Shown here: positions 1-11,642 of the stretch, piece after piece | How the letters are laid out: the number at the start of each line of letters is the position of its first letter | Numbering within the stretch: the stretch's first letter is position 1 | Assembly: GCF_900103195.1 (NCBI RefSeq) | Contig: NZ_FMWU01000031.1 | Coordinates: 1 to 64,000 of the forward strand | Reading direction: 5' to 3' | DNA length: 64,000 nt | Source of the DNA: Methylobacterium sp. UNC378MF | Lineage (GTDB): Bacteria > Pseudomonadota > Alphaproteobacteria > Rhizobiales > Beijerinckiaceae | Notes under the pieces: generated by a model | What the model was told of the DNA's origin: nothing | Seen by the model: the letters and a program-made list of their open reading frames with translations, nothing else | Databases searched by the model: none | Program-made: the position numbers and the translations under genes

Positions 1-870
1 ACGCTGCACGACTACTCGCCGGTATGCCACCGCAACCACCTGGTCCAGCCGGACGGGCGCTATTGCGGCCTGGCGCCGGTGGCGGAGTGCCGGTCGTGCC
101 TGGCGGTGGACGCGGACGGGTTCGAGGAGCCGGATCCGGGCGAGCGGCGGGCGGTGTTCGGGGCGTTCCTGGCGGGCGCGGCGCGGGTGTTTGCGCCGTC
201 CTCCGACACGGCGGGCCGGATCCGCGCGGTGTACCCGGACCTCGCTGTCACGGTGCGGCCGCACCTGGAGCCGGAGCGGGCGGTGCGCTCGACCGCGCTG
301 CAGCGGCCCGGCCGCGTCCGCCGCGTCGCCGTGCTCGGCGCAATCAGCCCCACCAAAGGCGGCCTACTCCTGCAGGCCCTGGCCACCGACGCACAGGACC
401 GGGACCTGCCGCTGCACTTCTCGATCGTGGGCTTCTCCGACCCGGCGCTCGCCGTCGGCCTGGAGCGCGTCGGGGTCGCTCAGACCGGGCGTTATTCCGG
501 CGACCACGAGGCCCTGGACCTGGTCTGGCGGGTCTCGGCCGATCTGGTGCTGCTGCCGGCGATCTGGCCCGAGACCTACTCGTACGCCCTGACCCTGGCG
601 CTGCGCACCGGCCTGCCGGTGGCGGCCTTCGACCTCGGCGCGCCGGCCGAGCGGTTGCGCGCCTATCCGAACGGCCACCTGCTCCCCTGCACGCTGGCCA
701 CCGACCCGGCCGCCTTCAACGACCGCCTGCTCGCCATCGACGTCTCGGCGGCCGGTCGGCTCTCGGTGCCGATCCGGGCCGCCAGCTACAACGACCTGAG
801 GCGCGACTATTACGGCCTGGATCCGGCGCCGGCCGGAACCGGACATCCCATCGACGAGGACGCCGCATGA
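1..870 (+). CDS. Glycosyltransferase, GT4-like, 5'-truncated by the window
   Basis: The open frame runs from base 1 and ends at TGA 868-870, so the start lies outside the window. The visible N-terminal part carries the signature LHDYSPVCHRN followed by GRYCG and ECRSC. This Cys-rich lead-in occurs in some family-4-like glycosyltransferases that build surface polysaccharide. The C-terminal half has a Rossmann-like GT-B donor domain (VAVLGAISPTKGG, then a phosphate-loop-like region and a PETYSYALTLAL stretch where GT4 enzymes bind nucleotide sugar). The likely role is cytoplasmic transfer of a sugar during capsule, exopolysaccharide or glycan synthesis; donor and acceptor are unknown. The stop overlaps the next start (ATGA), which indicates translational coupling with the acetyltransferase. 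Family assignment is inferred from fold motifs. Confidence 0.7.
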   Translation, partial: TLHDYSPVCHRNHLVQPDGRYCGLAPVAECRSCLAVDADGFEEPDPGERRAVFGAFLAGAARVFAPSSDTAGRIRAVYPDLAVTVRPHLEPERAVRSTALQRPGRVRRVAVLGAISPTKGGLLLQALATDAQDRDLPLHFSIVGFSDPALAVGLERVGVAQTGRYSGDHEALDLVWRVSADLVLLPAIWPETYSYALTLALRTGLPVAAFDLGAPAERLRAYPNGHLLPCTLATDPAAFNDRLLAIDVSAAGRLSVPIRAASYNDLRRDYYGLDPAPAGTGHPIDEDAA

Positions 871-1586
871 TCTCCGTCAACGAGGACATGAAGCAGGAGA
901 TGCTGCGGCGCGGCATCTCGGTGCTGCATCCTGCCCCCTTCGGTCTGCCGGAAGACTGCATCTTCGAGCCTCCGTGCAGCATCAAGTGGATGGGGATCGA
1001 TTACTGCCTCACCATGGGGGCGTTCTCCTACGCGGTGAGCGGCTATTATTTCGGCGCCGACATCGCCCGCTACTGCTCGATCGGCGAGAGCGTCCAGGTC
1101 GGGCGCGGCAGCCATCCGGTCCAGTGCGGCTCGACCTCGCCGCTGTTCTACACGCACCACGCGGCGGTGTTCGACCGCCTCGACCCGCGGGCGGAGGATT
1201 ACGAGATCTGCGGCCCCTATCTCTGGCCCAAGCGCGTGCGCATCGGCAACGACGTCTATATCGGCCACGGCGCCTTCCTGATGCCCGACATCACGATCGG
1301 CGACGGGGCGGTGATCGGCGCCATGGCGGTGGTGACCAAGGACGTGCCGCCCTACGCGATCGTGGCCGGCAGCCCGGCCCGGATCGTCAAGATGCGCTTC
1401 CCCGATGCGCTGATCGAGCGCTACCTGAAGGTGCAATGGTGGCGCTACGCCTTCTGGGACCTGCGCCAGTGCTCGATCACCGACCCGGAGAAGTTCATCG
1501 ACGCCGTCGAGGAGCGGATCGCCGGGGGCATGCAGGAATACCGGCCGGAGCTGATCCCGATCCAGTCGCTGGTGCCGGGCGCCTGA
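867..1586 (+). CDS. Hexapeptide-repeat O-acetyltransferase (CatB/Vat-like)
   Basis: This 239-residue protein is a left-handed beta-helix acyltransferase. Hexapeptide repeats are visible from about residue 60 to 185 (IGESVQVGRG, then VRIGNDVYIGHGAFLMPDITIGDGAVIGAMAVV), ending in the VPPYAIVAGSPARIVK motif that closes xenobiotic/chloramphenicol acetyltransferase-type domains. A short C-terminal helix (RYLKVQWWRYAFWDL) is also typical of the CatB-related group. It probably uses acetyl-CoA to O-acetylate a sugar in the product of the preceding glycosyltransferase. The ATG at 867 overlaps that gene's stop by the ATGA arrangement, so the pair is co-translated. Drug acetylation is possible for the family but the neighbour favours polysaccharide decoration. 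Confidence 0.82.
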   Translation: MISVNEDMKQEMLRRGISVLHPAPFGLPEDCIFEPPCSIKWMGIDYCLTMGAFSYAVSGYYFGADIARYCSIGESVQVGRGSHPVQCGSTSPLFYTHHAAVFDRLDPRAEDYEICGPYLWPKRVRIGNDVYIGHGAFLMPDITIGDGAVIGAMAVVTKDVPPYAIVAGSPARIVKMRFPDALIERYLKVQWWRYAFWDLRQCSITDPEKFIDAVEERIAGGMQEYRPELIPIQSLVPGA

Positions 1587-1614
1587 GGCTCGGGGCGCCC
1601 GGCTGCCCGTCCGC

Positions 1615-2817
1615 TCAGCCCGCCAGCACGCGTGCCGCCGCGTCGCCGAGGGCCCGCACCCCGAGGGCCAGGTCGGCGTCGCTGGTATCCTCGGCCCAGT
1701 GATGGCTGATGCCGCCGATCGAGGGCACGAACAGCATCGCGGCCGGGAGGATCCGGGCGACGTTCTGGGCATCGTGGCCGGCGCCCGACGGCATCACCTG
1801 CCAGCCGCCGGGGCAGACGCTCTCGGCCGCCTCCGAGAGGGCGCGCATCAGCGTCGCATCGCAGGGGGCGGGGATCGCCTTCGCCAGGGCCGTCAGCGTC
1901 GCGGGGCAGCGCTCGCGCCGGTTCGATTCGCGCACCAGCGCCTCCAGGCAGGCCTCCATCCGCTCCAGCACCGGCATCGCCACGTCCCGGAACTGGAAAT
2001 ACACCTCGGCCCGGCCCGGGATGATGCTGAAGCCGCCGGGATCCAGGGTGATCCGCCCCGTGGTCCAGGTGCTGCGCGGGCCGCAGACCTTCGGAAACTC
2101 CCGGTCGATCGCCGCCAGCAGCCGCACCGCCGAGAGGCCCGCATCCCGGCGCTCCGCCATGGTGGTGCCGCCGGCATGGTCCTGGTTGCCTTCGAACACG
2201 ATCCGGAACTGCCAGATCGCCACGATGCCGCTCACCACGCCGAGATGCAGGCCGGCGGATTCGAGCTGCGTGCCCTGCTCGATATGCATCTCCAGGAAGC
2301 CGCGGTAGCGGTCCGGATCGAGCCGCATCCGGGGCAGGCCGGCGAGGCCGGCGGCCTGCAGGGCGTCGCGCAGGGGCGTACCGTCGGTGCGGTTGCGGGC
2401 CTCGTCGATCTCGGCCTCGGTCAGGTCGCCGATCGCCGAGCGGCTGCCCAGGAAGCCGCCGGAGAAGTGTCCCTCCTCGTCCGCGAAGGCGACGACGTCG
2501 ACCGGCAGGCCGGCGCGGGCCAGCGCCACCCCGGCCACGACCCCCAGAGCCCCGTCGAGCCAGCCGGCCTCGTTCTGGGTCTCGATATGGCTGCCGACCA
2601 GCAGGTGCGGGCCGGGGCCGCGATGGCGCCCCAGCACGTTGCCGATCCCGTCGATGGAAGCCTCCAGACCGCAGGCCTCGAGCCGGGCCATCAGCCAGCG
2701 GCGGGATTCCATGTCCGCGACCGAGAAGGTCGGCCGGTGGACGCCGGTGCGGAACCGGCCGATCGCGCGCAGGTCGTAGAGGTCGGCCAGAAAGGCCTGG
2801 GTGTCGATCTCGGTCAT
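1615..2817 (-). CDS. M20-family hydantoinase/carbamoylase (N-carbamoyl-amino-acid or allantoate amidohydrolase)
   Basis: This 400-residue protein belongs to the hydantoinase/carbamoylase branch of the M20 metallopeptidases. Visible motifs are GSHIETQNEAGWLDG (metal-ligand His and Asp with the catalytic region, about residues 78-92), FADEEG (ligand Glu pair), EMHIEQG, the dimerisation-domain motif GNQDHAGGTTM and the C-terminal GAGHDAQN. Enzymes of this group hydrolyse N-carbamoyl-L-amino acids, beta-ureidopropionate or allantoate, releasing ammonia and CO2 in the cytoplasm. Which substrate applies cannot be read from the sequence, and no hydantoinase or purine-catabolic partner adjoins. The start MTEIDTQAF is chosen because upstream codons are shadow sequence. 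The next minus-strand gene upstream, trmFO, ends 50 bases away. Confidence 0.8.
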   Translation of the reverse strand: MTEIDTQAFLADLYDLRAIGRFRTGVHRPTFSVADMESRRWLMARLEACGLEASIDGIGNVLGRHRGPGPHLLVGSHIETQNEAGWLDGALGVVAGVALARAGLPVDVVAFADEEGHFSGGFLGSRSAIGDLTEAEIDEARNRTDGTPLRDALQAAGLAGLPRMRLDPDRYRGFLEMHIEQGTQLESAGLHLGVVSGIVAIWQFRIVFEGNQDHAGGTTMAERRDAGLSAVRLLAAIDREFPKVCGPRSTWTTGRITLDPGGFSIIPGRAEVYFQFRDVAMPVLERMEACLEALVRESNRRERCPATLTALAKAIPAPCDATLMRALSEAAESVCPGGWQVMPSGAGHDAQNVARILPAAMLFVPSIGGISHHWAEDTSDADLALGVRALGDAAARVLAG

Positions 2818-2867
2818 GATGAGCCCAGCTGCTGAAGACCTGGGCGGTGCAAGCCCCGTGCGGCGGG

Positions 2868-4295
2868 CTATTCCGCCGCCGCAGGTCTCGACGCTCCGCC
2901 CTGCGCGCCCTCCATCCAGACGGCGAGGTCGGCCCGGGCCCGGTCGGTCAGCGCGCGCTTCTTCAGCGCGGCCTTCTCGGGCCCGCGCAGGCGCCGGCCG
3001 GTCTCGTTGCGGGGGGCCCGCTCGAGCGGCGGGAACAGGCCGAAATTGACGTTCATCGGCTGGAACGAGCGCGGGGCATTGGCCTCGCCGTCCGCCGCCA
3101 CGTGGCCACCGGTGATGTGGGCGATGAGCGCGCCGAGGGCCGTGCTCTGGGGCAGGCGCGCGAGGGGCCGGCCGGCCGCCTCGGCCACCGCGAAGCGGCC
3201 GGCCATCAGCCCGACCGCGGCGCTCTCCACGTAGCCCTCGCAGCCGGTGATCTGGCCTGCGAAGCGTAAGGAGGGCCGGGCCTTCAGCCGGAGGGTGGCG
3301 TCGAGCAGGCGCGGGCTGTCGAGATAGGTGTTGCGGTGCAGGCCGCCGAGGCGGGCGAACTCGGCCCGCTCGAGGCCGGGAATCGTGCGGAAGATCCGCA
3401 CCTGCTCGGCATAGGTCAGCTTCGTCTGGAAGCCGACCATGTTGTAGAGGGTGCCCAGCGCGTTGTCCTGGCGCAGCTGCACGATCGCGCAGGGCTTGAC
3501 CAGCGGGTCGCGCGGGTTCGTGAGTCCCACGGGCTTCATCGGGCCGTGGCGCAGGGTCTCGGGCCCGCGCTCGGCCATGACCTCGATGGGCAGGCAGCCG
3601 TCGAAATACGGCGTGCCCTCCCATTGCTTGAACCCGATCTTCTCGCCCGCCACGAGGGCGGCCACGAAGGCCTCGTACTGCTCCCGGTTCATCGGGCAGT
3701 TGAGGTAGTCCGCACCCGTACCGCCCGGTCCGGGCTTGTCGTAGCGGGACTGGAACCACGCCACGTCCATGTCGATCGAGTCGCGGTGCACGATCGGCGC
3801 GATCGCGTCGAAGAAGGCGAGGGACTCGGCCCCGGTGAGCCCGCGGATAGCCTCGGCGAGGGACGGCGCCGTGAGCGGCCCGGTGGCGACGATGCAGGGG
3901 CCCCATGCCTCCGGCGGCAGGCCCTCGACCTCCCCGCGCGCGATCGCGACGTTGGGGTGCTGCTCCAGCGCCCGGGTCACGGCGGCGGCGAAGCCCTCGC
4001 GGTCGACCGCGAGCGCCCCGCCCGCCGGCACTTGGTTGGAATCGGCCGCCCGCATGATCAGCGAGCCGAGGCTGCGCATCTCCTGGTGCAGCAGCCCGAC
4101 GGCGTTGCCCTCGGGGTCGTCCGACCGGAAGGAATTCGAGCAGACGAGTTCGGCCAGGCTGTCGGTCTGATGGGCTTCGGTGCCGCGCACCGGGCGCATC
4201 TCGTGGATCACCGCGCGGTGTCCGGCTTCGGCGACCTGCCAGGCGGCCTCGGATCCGGCGAGGCCGCCGCCGACGATGTGGATGGTCTGTGTCAT
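2868..4295 (-). CDS. trmFO: Methylenetetrahydrofolate-tRNA (uracil-5-)-methyltransferase TrmFO
   Basis: TrmFO makes 5-methyluridine at position 54 of tRNA (the T loop), taking the methylene carbon from 5,10-methylenetetrahydrofolate and reducing it with FAD and NAD(P)H. The 475-residue length is normal for the family. The N-terminal dinucleotide fold is explicit ([15 protein letters not shown]), followed by the family signatures [43 protein letters not shown] and TYMV-like [16 protein letters not shown], with [12 protein letters not shown] near the C-terminus. The ATG at 4295 gives the usual [11 protein letters not shown] start. It is a single-copy housekeeping gene; folate dependence links it to one-carbon metabolism, which is prominent in methylotrophs. 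Confidence 0.96.
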   Translation of the reverse strand: MTQTIHIVGGGLAGSEAAWQVAEAGHRAVIHEMRPVRGTEAHQTDSLAELVCSNSFRSDDPEGNAVGLLHQEMRSLGSLIMRAADSNQVPAGGALAVDREGFAAAVTRALEQHPNVAIARGEVEGLPPEAWGPCIVATGPLTAPSLAEAIRGLTGAESLAFFDAIAPIVHRDSIDMDVAWFQSRYDKPGPGGTGADYLNCPMNREQYEAFVAALVAGEKIGFKQWEGTPYFDGCLPIEVMAERGPETLRHGPMKPVGLTNPRDPLVKPCAIVQLRQDNALGTLYNMVGFQTKLTYAEQVRIFRTIPGLERAEFARLGGLHRNTYLDSPRLLDATLRLKARPSLRFAGQITGCEGYVESAAVGLMAGRFAVAEAAGRPLARLPQSTALGALIAHITGGHVAADGEANAPRSFQPMNVNFGLFPPLERAPRNETGRRLRGPEKAALKKRALTDRARADLAVWMEGAQGGASRPAAAE

Positions 4296-4307
4296 GCCCG
4301 AAAATAG

Positions 4308-4347
4308 CGAAGGACCGCCGTCCGGATCAACGGGCGGCGGTCCTTCG
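4308..4347 (-). terminator. Rho-independent terminator after the DUF1127 gene
   Basis: A perfect 13-bp inverted repeat (arms 4308-4320 and 4335-4347) encloses a 14-base loop. On the minus strand the stem is followed within a few bases by TATTTT, so it terminates transcription of the DUF1127 gene just upstream and insulates trmFO. Confidence 0.75.
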
Positions 4348-4371
4348 GGAAGTTCGTCACGAACGCTGGGA

Positions 4372-4518
4372 TCAGACGCGGGCGACGCCGCGGATCTCGC
4401 TGCGGTTGATGCCGAGATCGGCAAGGTCGCGGTCCGAAAGGCGGGACAGCTGGGAAACGGTGTCGCGGTACCGGATATAGGCGCGGACGCGGCTCAGGAC
4501 GCTACGGGCGGCGGACAT
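4372..4518 (-). CDS. DUF1127 small protein
   Basis: This 48-residue protein is made almost entirely of the DUF1127 domain. The diagnostic segment is [18 protein letters not shown] at the C-terminus, preceded by a basic amphipathic stretch ([15 protein letters not shown]). In other alphaproteobacteria, small DUF1127 proteins influence RNA turnover, phosphate/carbon homeostasis and stress responses, and they are often highly expressed. The exact job here is unknown. The internal ATG at 4518 is preferred over upstream codons because the domain then fills the protein. A strong terminator follows it. Confidence 0.8.
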   Translation of the reverse strand: MSAARSVLSRVRAYIRYRDTVSQLSRLSDRDLADLGINRSEIRGVARV

Positions 4519-4750
4519 GGTGTGCTGTGACCTCTGCTCGAGCAGACGATGGCGCCTCATTGCGCATCGCTGCCTCTTGTTGGTGCAACGCACATATAAT
4601 CCCCCCGCAGCGCAGCAGGAGTCGCAAGGTCAAGCATCAGACCTGCGGAAATCGCATAACCGGCTTAAGAAACCGGCAAGGTTTCCAAATGGTCATTCTT
4701 TGTGCGCATACGCGCCGCCGGAAGGGCCTTGCGTGGCGTTCCGCAAACGC

Positions 4751-4784
4751 GACGGGCGCCCCGCCGGCCGGCGGGGCGCCCGTC
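4751..4784 (-). terminator. Perfect 34-bp palindromic terminator
   Basis: Arms 4751-4767 and 4768-4784 are exact inverted copies with no unpaired loop beyond what folding requires. The element is 30 bases past the stop of the GCG_CRPN gene on the minus strand and is followed there by a short T-containing stretch (GCGTTTGCGG), consistent with a terminator for that gene. Confidence 0.6.
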
Positions 4785-4813
4785 ATGCGATCCGGATCGC
4801 CCGGAGCTGGATT

Positions 4814-5083
4814 TCAGTAGAACGGCCGCGGGCCGTAGAAGCCATAGGGCCGATAGAAGGGTCGCGGCCGGTAATAACCGCCGTAACCGCCATAATAGAT
4901 CGGCCGCCGCCAGTACCCGTAGGGCCGCGGGCCCCAGTTCGGCCGGCAGATGCCCCAGGGATTGGGATGGAAGCCGGGGCCGCAGCCCCCGGCCGCCTCG
5001 GCGGACCCCGCGAGCCCGAGGCCGCCGGCGATCGCGGCGGCCATCACGAGCGCCTTCGCGCGCGGTGCGCTCAGAACCGTCAT
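4814..5083 (-). CDS. Secreted GCG_CRPN-type Gly/Tyr/Pro-rich small protein
   Basis: This 89-residue protein has a signal peptide (residues 1-31, cleaving near GSAEAAGG). After it comes the signature GCGPGFHPNPWGICRPN, which matches the GCG_CRPN prefix-to-repeats family of alphaproteobacteria. The remainder is low-complexity Tyr/Gly/Pro/Arg sequence (repeats of RPFYRPYGFYG type). It is exported to the periplasm or cell surface, and its function is unknown. The two Cys residues of the prefix could form a disulfide. The start is supported by GAGGAG 8 bases upstream of ATG 5083. A perfect palindromic terminator follows. Homologues are usually annotated only as hypothetical. Confidence 0.78.
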   Translation of the reverse strand: MTVLSAPRAKALVMAAAIAGGLGLAGSAEAAGGCGPGFHPNPWGICRPNWGPRPYGYWRRPIYYGGYGGYYRPRPFYRPYGFYGPRPFY

Positions 5084-5268
5084 GACTGGATCTCCTCAAT
5101 GCGTCCGGCGGATCGGAAGCCGGTCGTCGAAGATTTGGCCCCGCCACCTGAACCGTTGCTGAGCCGTAGGTTGTGTCCGGTACAGCCCGCGACGACCGCG
5201 GCGGCAACGCCCCGCGCCGCGCAAAGGTTGCGCGGGACGTGCCGGGACGAGCCTGCCGGGCCGCCCGC

Positions 5269-6243
5269 TCAGTGGAGCGAGGGTGTGCGCAGGAACCGCT
5301 CCCGGTCCCCGGACACAAGGGCGAGCTTCACCCCGCGCCCTTCGCGGCGGACCGTGAGGGGCACCCGGACCCCGGCCTCGCCGAGGGCCCAGACGCTGCG
5401 AAACAGCGCCGCAAGATCGGCCACCGGCTCGCCGGCCACCGCCTCGATCACGTCGCCGGCCTGAAGGCCTCCGGTCTCGGCCGGACCGCCATCGGCAAGC
5501 CCCATCACGACGATGCCCTCCTCGCTCTCGGTGGCGTAGAGCCCGAGCCAGGGGCGCGGCGGCCGGTTGGCCCGCCCGCGGGTGGCGAGATCGTCGAGGA
5601 TCGGCGTCAGCAGATCGATGGGCACCACCATGTTGATCGGTCGCGCCGCGCCGCTGCTCCCCTGCTGCAGCTGCAGCGAGCCGATGCCGAGCAGATCGCC
5701 CTCGGGACCGATCAGCGCGGTCCCCCCCCAATGCGGGTGCGCGGGGGCGGTGAACAGGGCCTCGTCGAGGACGTATTCCCAGTAGCCGGCGAATTCCTGC
5801 CGGGCCACGACCTCGACGGCGACGCAGCGCTGGCGGCCACCCGCCCCCGCCAGCACCGCCCGGTCGCCGGTCTTCAGCCCGGCCGAGCGGCCGAGCGGGA
5901 GGGCCGGCACGCCGAGGGTACCCAGCGCCTGGACCAGGCCGAAGCCCGTGGCCGCGTCGAAGCCGAGGACGTGGCCCGGCACCGAGCGGCCGTCCCGGGT
6001 GGTCAGCCAGACGCTCTCGGCCTCGGTGACGAGGTAGCCGATGGTGAGCACGAGGCCGTCCTCGCGGATCACCACGCCGTTGCCGGCGCGCTCGGTGCCG
6101 AGCGTCTCGGCGGTGAAGGCGCTCTCCGGGATCCGCGCCGACAGGGCCAGCACGGCGGAGAGCGCCCGGTCGAGATCGTAGCCGTAATCCGCGGGCCTGG
6201 GCTGGGCCTGCGCGGGGATCTTCCACTCGCCCTGCGTCGCCAT
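5269..6243 (-). CDS. HtrA/DegP-like S1C protein with degenerate catalytic triad, plus PDZ
   Basis: The 324-residue protein has the layout of an S1C (HtrA/DegP) protease: trypsin-like domain about residues 45-205 and one PDZ domain about 225-315 (WLGLYATESEEGIVV, then GLQAGDVIEAVAGEPV). The three catalytic positions appear lost. The usual TNNHVV becomes LTIGYLV (His to Tyr70), the Asp of D..TDLAV becomes Gly100 in DAATGFGL, and the GNSGG Ser becomes Trp172 in PHWGGTAL. It is therefore probably a non-proteolytic binding or regulatory homologue. No signal peptide is seen at the chosen start (ATG 6243, AAGGA upstream), so it is likely cytoplasmic. A canonical HtrA with GNSGG intact lies at the window's right end, so both forms coexist. 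Confidence 0.78.
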   Translation of the reverse strand: MATQGEWKIPAQAQPRPADYGYDLDRALSAVLALSARIPESAFTAETLGTERAGNGVVIREDGLVLTIGYLVTEAESVWLTTRDGRSVPGHVLGFDAATGFGLVQALGTLGVPALPLGRSAGLKTGDRAVLAGAGGRQRCVAVEVVARQEFAGYWEYVLDEALFTAPAHPHWGGTALIGPEGDLLGIGSLQLQQGSSGAARPINMVVPIDLLTPILDDLATRGRANRPPRPWLGLYATESEEGIVVMGLADGGPAETGGLQAGDVIEAVAGEPVADLAALFRSVWALGEAGVRVPLTVRREGRGVKLALVSGDRERFLRTPSLH

Positions 6244-6399
6244 GACATTCCTTCGGCTCGTCCGCCTGCGGTCCGGCCGGCACCGGACGCGCGCAATCGG
6301 CCCACCATAGGATGTCCACGCCGCCCGCGTCACCCGCGGCCCGGTGCGGCGCATGGCACGGGCTTGCCCGGCGCGGTCCGCGGCGGGCTCGGCACAACG

Positions 6400-6425
6400 A
6401 AAAACCGCCCGGCGGAGCCGGGCGG
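6400..6425 (-). terminator. Rho-independent terminator of the SphA-like gene
   Basis: A 9-bp GC-rich stem (arms 6405-6413 and 6417-6425) with a 3-base loop is followed on the minus strand by TTTTT at 6404-6400. It sits about 80 bases beyond the stop of the outer-membrane protein gene and has a classic intrinsic terminator form. Confidence 0.8.
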
Positions 6426-6505
6426 CGCGCCGTCCCGGAGGACGGCCTGTCGGAGATCCGGGCGTCCCCGCCGCGCGGCGGGGAGCCCGGCGTCTCGGGA
6501 GGGTC

Positions 6506-7486
6506 TCAGTACTTGCGGACCAGAGCCGCCGGGACCGGCGAGGCGGCCGGGGCCGGCGAGTACAGCGGCACGATGAACCGGATCCAGCCGTCGGTGGAGT
6601 AGTCGCTGCGAGTGCGGCCGAACGCGTTGGTGGTCTGCAGACCAGTCACGACGTCGCGGGCGACGTAGGCCTGGACGGTGAAGATCTTGAAGTCGTAGCC
6701 GATGAGGCCGCCGATAGCGAAGCGGCCGCGGTTGCCGGCCGCCGCGCTGGCCTGGCTGATGTCGAAGTTGTAGGTGCCGTAGGCGATCGGACCGATCTCG
6801 AAGTTGCCGAACTTCTTGGTCGCCGTGAGGTCGAAGTTCAGCGAGTCCGACAGGCGGATCGGGCCGATGGCGGCGCCGACCTGGCCGGGGAAGCGGCCGG
6901 GCGAGTCGTAGATGTTGGCGGTCAGGTTGGCGGTCAGGTTCCAGCCGTCACCCGTGTAGCTGCCGGCGACGCCGAAGCGGTAGGTGTTGGAGGAGAGCTG
7001 CGGCAGGACCGGGGTGGCCGTCGTGCCGTTGGCGGTGATGATCGAGCCGCGATCGCCGTTCAGGTCGTTCAGGTAGGCGCCGCCGAGCAAGCTGACGCCG
7101 AAGTTGCTGCCGAGGTCGAAGGCCCAGATGCCGCCGACGAAGGTGCCGACGTTGATCGAGATGTCCTTGTTGCGCACGCCCGCCGGGTTGCGGGTGAAGG
7201 CGAACACGGTCGGGGGTGCGACGAGCAGCTCGACGCGGCCGCCGAACGGCACGAACGGGGTCGACCAGACCAGGACCGGGATGTTGACGGCCGTGTCGGG
7301 ATCGTTCCGGCCGTCGGTACGGCGATAGGTGAACGTGTTGATCGCGTAGAGGCCTTCCGGCAGCGGCGCGCCGACCGCGAGGCCGACCTGCTCGCCCGGA
7401 ACCGTCGTGGTCTGCGCCTGCGCGATCGTCGAGGCCATGCCGACCGTGAGCGCGACCGTGCCGGCCGCGAGCCAGTTCTTCATCAT
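6506..7486 (-). CDS. SphA/Phenol_MetA_deg-type outer-membrane beta-barrel protein
   Basis: This 326-residue protein begins with a signal peptide (MMKNWLAAG to AQAQ, cleavage near residue 24). The rest is beta-strand rich, with alternating aromatic/Gly patterns. It contains PEGLYAINTFTYRR and a C-terminal YSTDGWIRFIVPLYSP, as in the SphA/MetA-pathway family of outer-membrane channel-like proteins implicated in uptake of hydrophobic substrates. The exact ligand is unknown. The C-terminal 15 residues are Ala/Pro rich. ATG 7486 is chosen with AAGGAA upstream; ATG 7483 is a possible alternative. The gene stands alone, with its own terminator and an AT-enriched upstream region. Confidence 0.72.
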   Translation of the reverse strand: MMKNWLAAGTVALTVGMASTIAQAQTTTVPGEQVGLAVGAPLPEGLYAINTFTYRRTDGRNDPDTAVNIPVLVWSTPFVPFGGRVELLVAPPTVFAFTRNPAGVRNKDISINVGTFVGGIWAFDLGSNFGVSLLGGAYLNDLNGDRGSIITANGTTATPVLPQLSSNTYRFGVAGSYTGDGWNLTANLTANIYDSPGRFPGQVGAAIGPIRLSDSLNFDLTATKKFGNFEIGPIAYGTYNFDISQASAAAGNRGRFAIGGLIGYDFKIFTVQAYVARDVVTGLQTTNAFGRTRSDYSTDGWIRFIVPLYSPAPAASPVPAALVRKY

Positions 7487-8075
7487 TTTCTCATTCCTTC
7501 CCAAGGTCACACGGCGTCCGTCCCGCATTCGGCACTTCCTTGCCGGTCTGCTCGCCTATCGCGGCTGCCGGCTTCGAACCTGCCGAGCGCCCCCACGGAG
7601 CCTGCCCGTCTCAACGTCTGCGACTATTCTACAGAGACCTGCGGAAAGACAGTGGAATGCTCGCCGAAACGCCACAACCGGCCGAACCGTTGCGCAAAAG
7701 CCGCATTTTTGCGGCGATGCAACACTGTCCACAGACCGTGCTCGAACAGGGGGTCCGGCAAAATATCGTTGAACGGTCAAGCTGTTGTCGCGCCGGATCA
7801 CGGGAGAATCCGGCAAGGCCCGGCGGGCGATCGGGCAGGCCGCCGGGCCGGGCAGGCCAGCCGGAATCCGGTTCCGCACCGGCCGGCGACGGGTGCGAAC
7901 CGGCGGCCCGCGCCTCGAATCACCGCGCGCCGGGGCCGGTTCCGGCCGGCGCCCGGCAGAAAGTGCCGCGCCGGCCCAGGCGCCCGTCTCGCGGCCCCGC
8001 GACGGGGGAGGGCGCGTGTCCGGCCCTGTCCCCGCTGGCCGCGACGCCCGCCGCGCACCGGGAAGGCCCTGCGGG
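7487..8075. other. Intergenic region between uvrA end and SphA-like gene
   Basis: I see no convincing gene in these 590 bases. The part next to the SphA-like gene (about 7600-7780) is clearly less GC-rich than its surroundings and probably holds that gene's promoter. The half near uvrA is extremely GC-rich and contains only overlapping shadow frames. A terminator-like hairpin at 7700-7715 is listed separately. Confidence 0.5.
7696..7715 (-). terminator. Terminator-like hairpin downstream of uvrA
   Basis: A 6-bp stem (arms 7700-7705 and 7710-7715) has a 4-base A/T loop and, on the minus strand, is followed by TTTT (7699-7696). It could end transcripts reading out of uvrA, although it lies about 360 bases beyond the stop codon. 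Confidence 0.4.
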
Positions 8076-11210
<3,135 letters not shown>

Positions 11211-11642
11211 GTGGGCGGCGGTCTTTCGAGGCGTCGACGCGGTCGGATCGGGTTCGCGCCGGGCCAGCCGCCGCACCGACTCATGTCGAGCCCGGAGGGG
11301 CCGATGGCAAGGTGGGCCGGCGGGACGCAAGCCCGTCATGCGCCGCCCTTGCTAGAACGAAACGCGTACGGCGGCAACCGCTCCGTGAGCGAGCCGCTAC
11401 CCCTGCAAGCGCGGCGAAGCGATCCGGCAGCGCCCGGATGGCCGCCCTAAGGAACACGTGGGCGCCCAGGGAAGCAGAGCAGGCACGTGAGCGCGCACGT
11501 GACCTGACCGCGCAAGCGGGAGCGGTTGCGCCATCCCGGTTCGCTGCGCTGCGCGCGATGACGGCCGCGGTGTTGCACCGCGGGAGCCGAGGCCCCACGT
11601 CGCCGGGATCCATTCTCGGACTCGACTCCATCGCAGGTGCCG
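11211..11642. other. Intergenic region upstream of uvrA and the MFS gene
   Basis: These 430 bases lie between the divergent uvrA and MFS genes and must contain both promoters. I see no supported gene. The middle (about 11395-11600) is repetitive-looking GC-rich sequence with motifs such as CACGTGAGCGCGCACGTG (two CACGTG palindromes at 11491 and 11504) and GGTTCGCTGCGCTGCGCGCG, resembling degenerate dispersed intergenic repeats. Promoter boxes cannot be assigned with confidence. Confidence 0.4.

Noticed and set aside
5269-6243. The degenerate HtrA gene as a pseudogene
   Set aside because: The frame is intact over full length with a ribosome-binding site and conserved PDZ, so it looks like a retained non-catalytic protein.
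7560-7660. tRNA-like GGTTCGAAGCC on the minus strand
   Set aside because: The T-arm-like loop has no matching anticodon, D or acceptor stems in the flanking bases. I found no tRNA or rRNA gene in the window.
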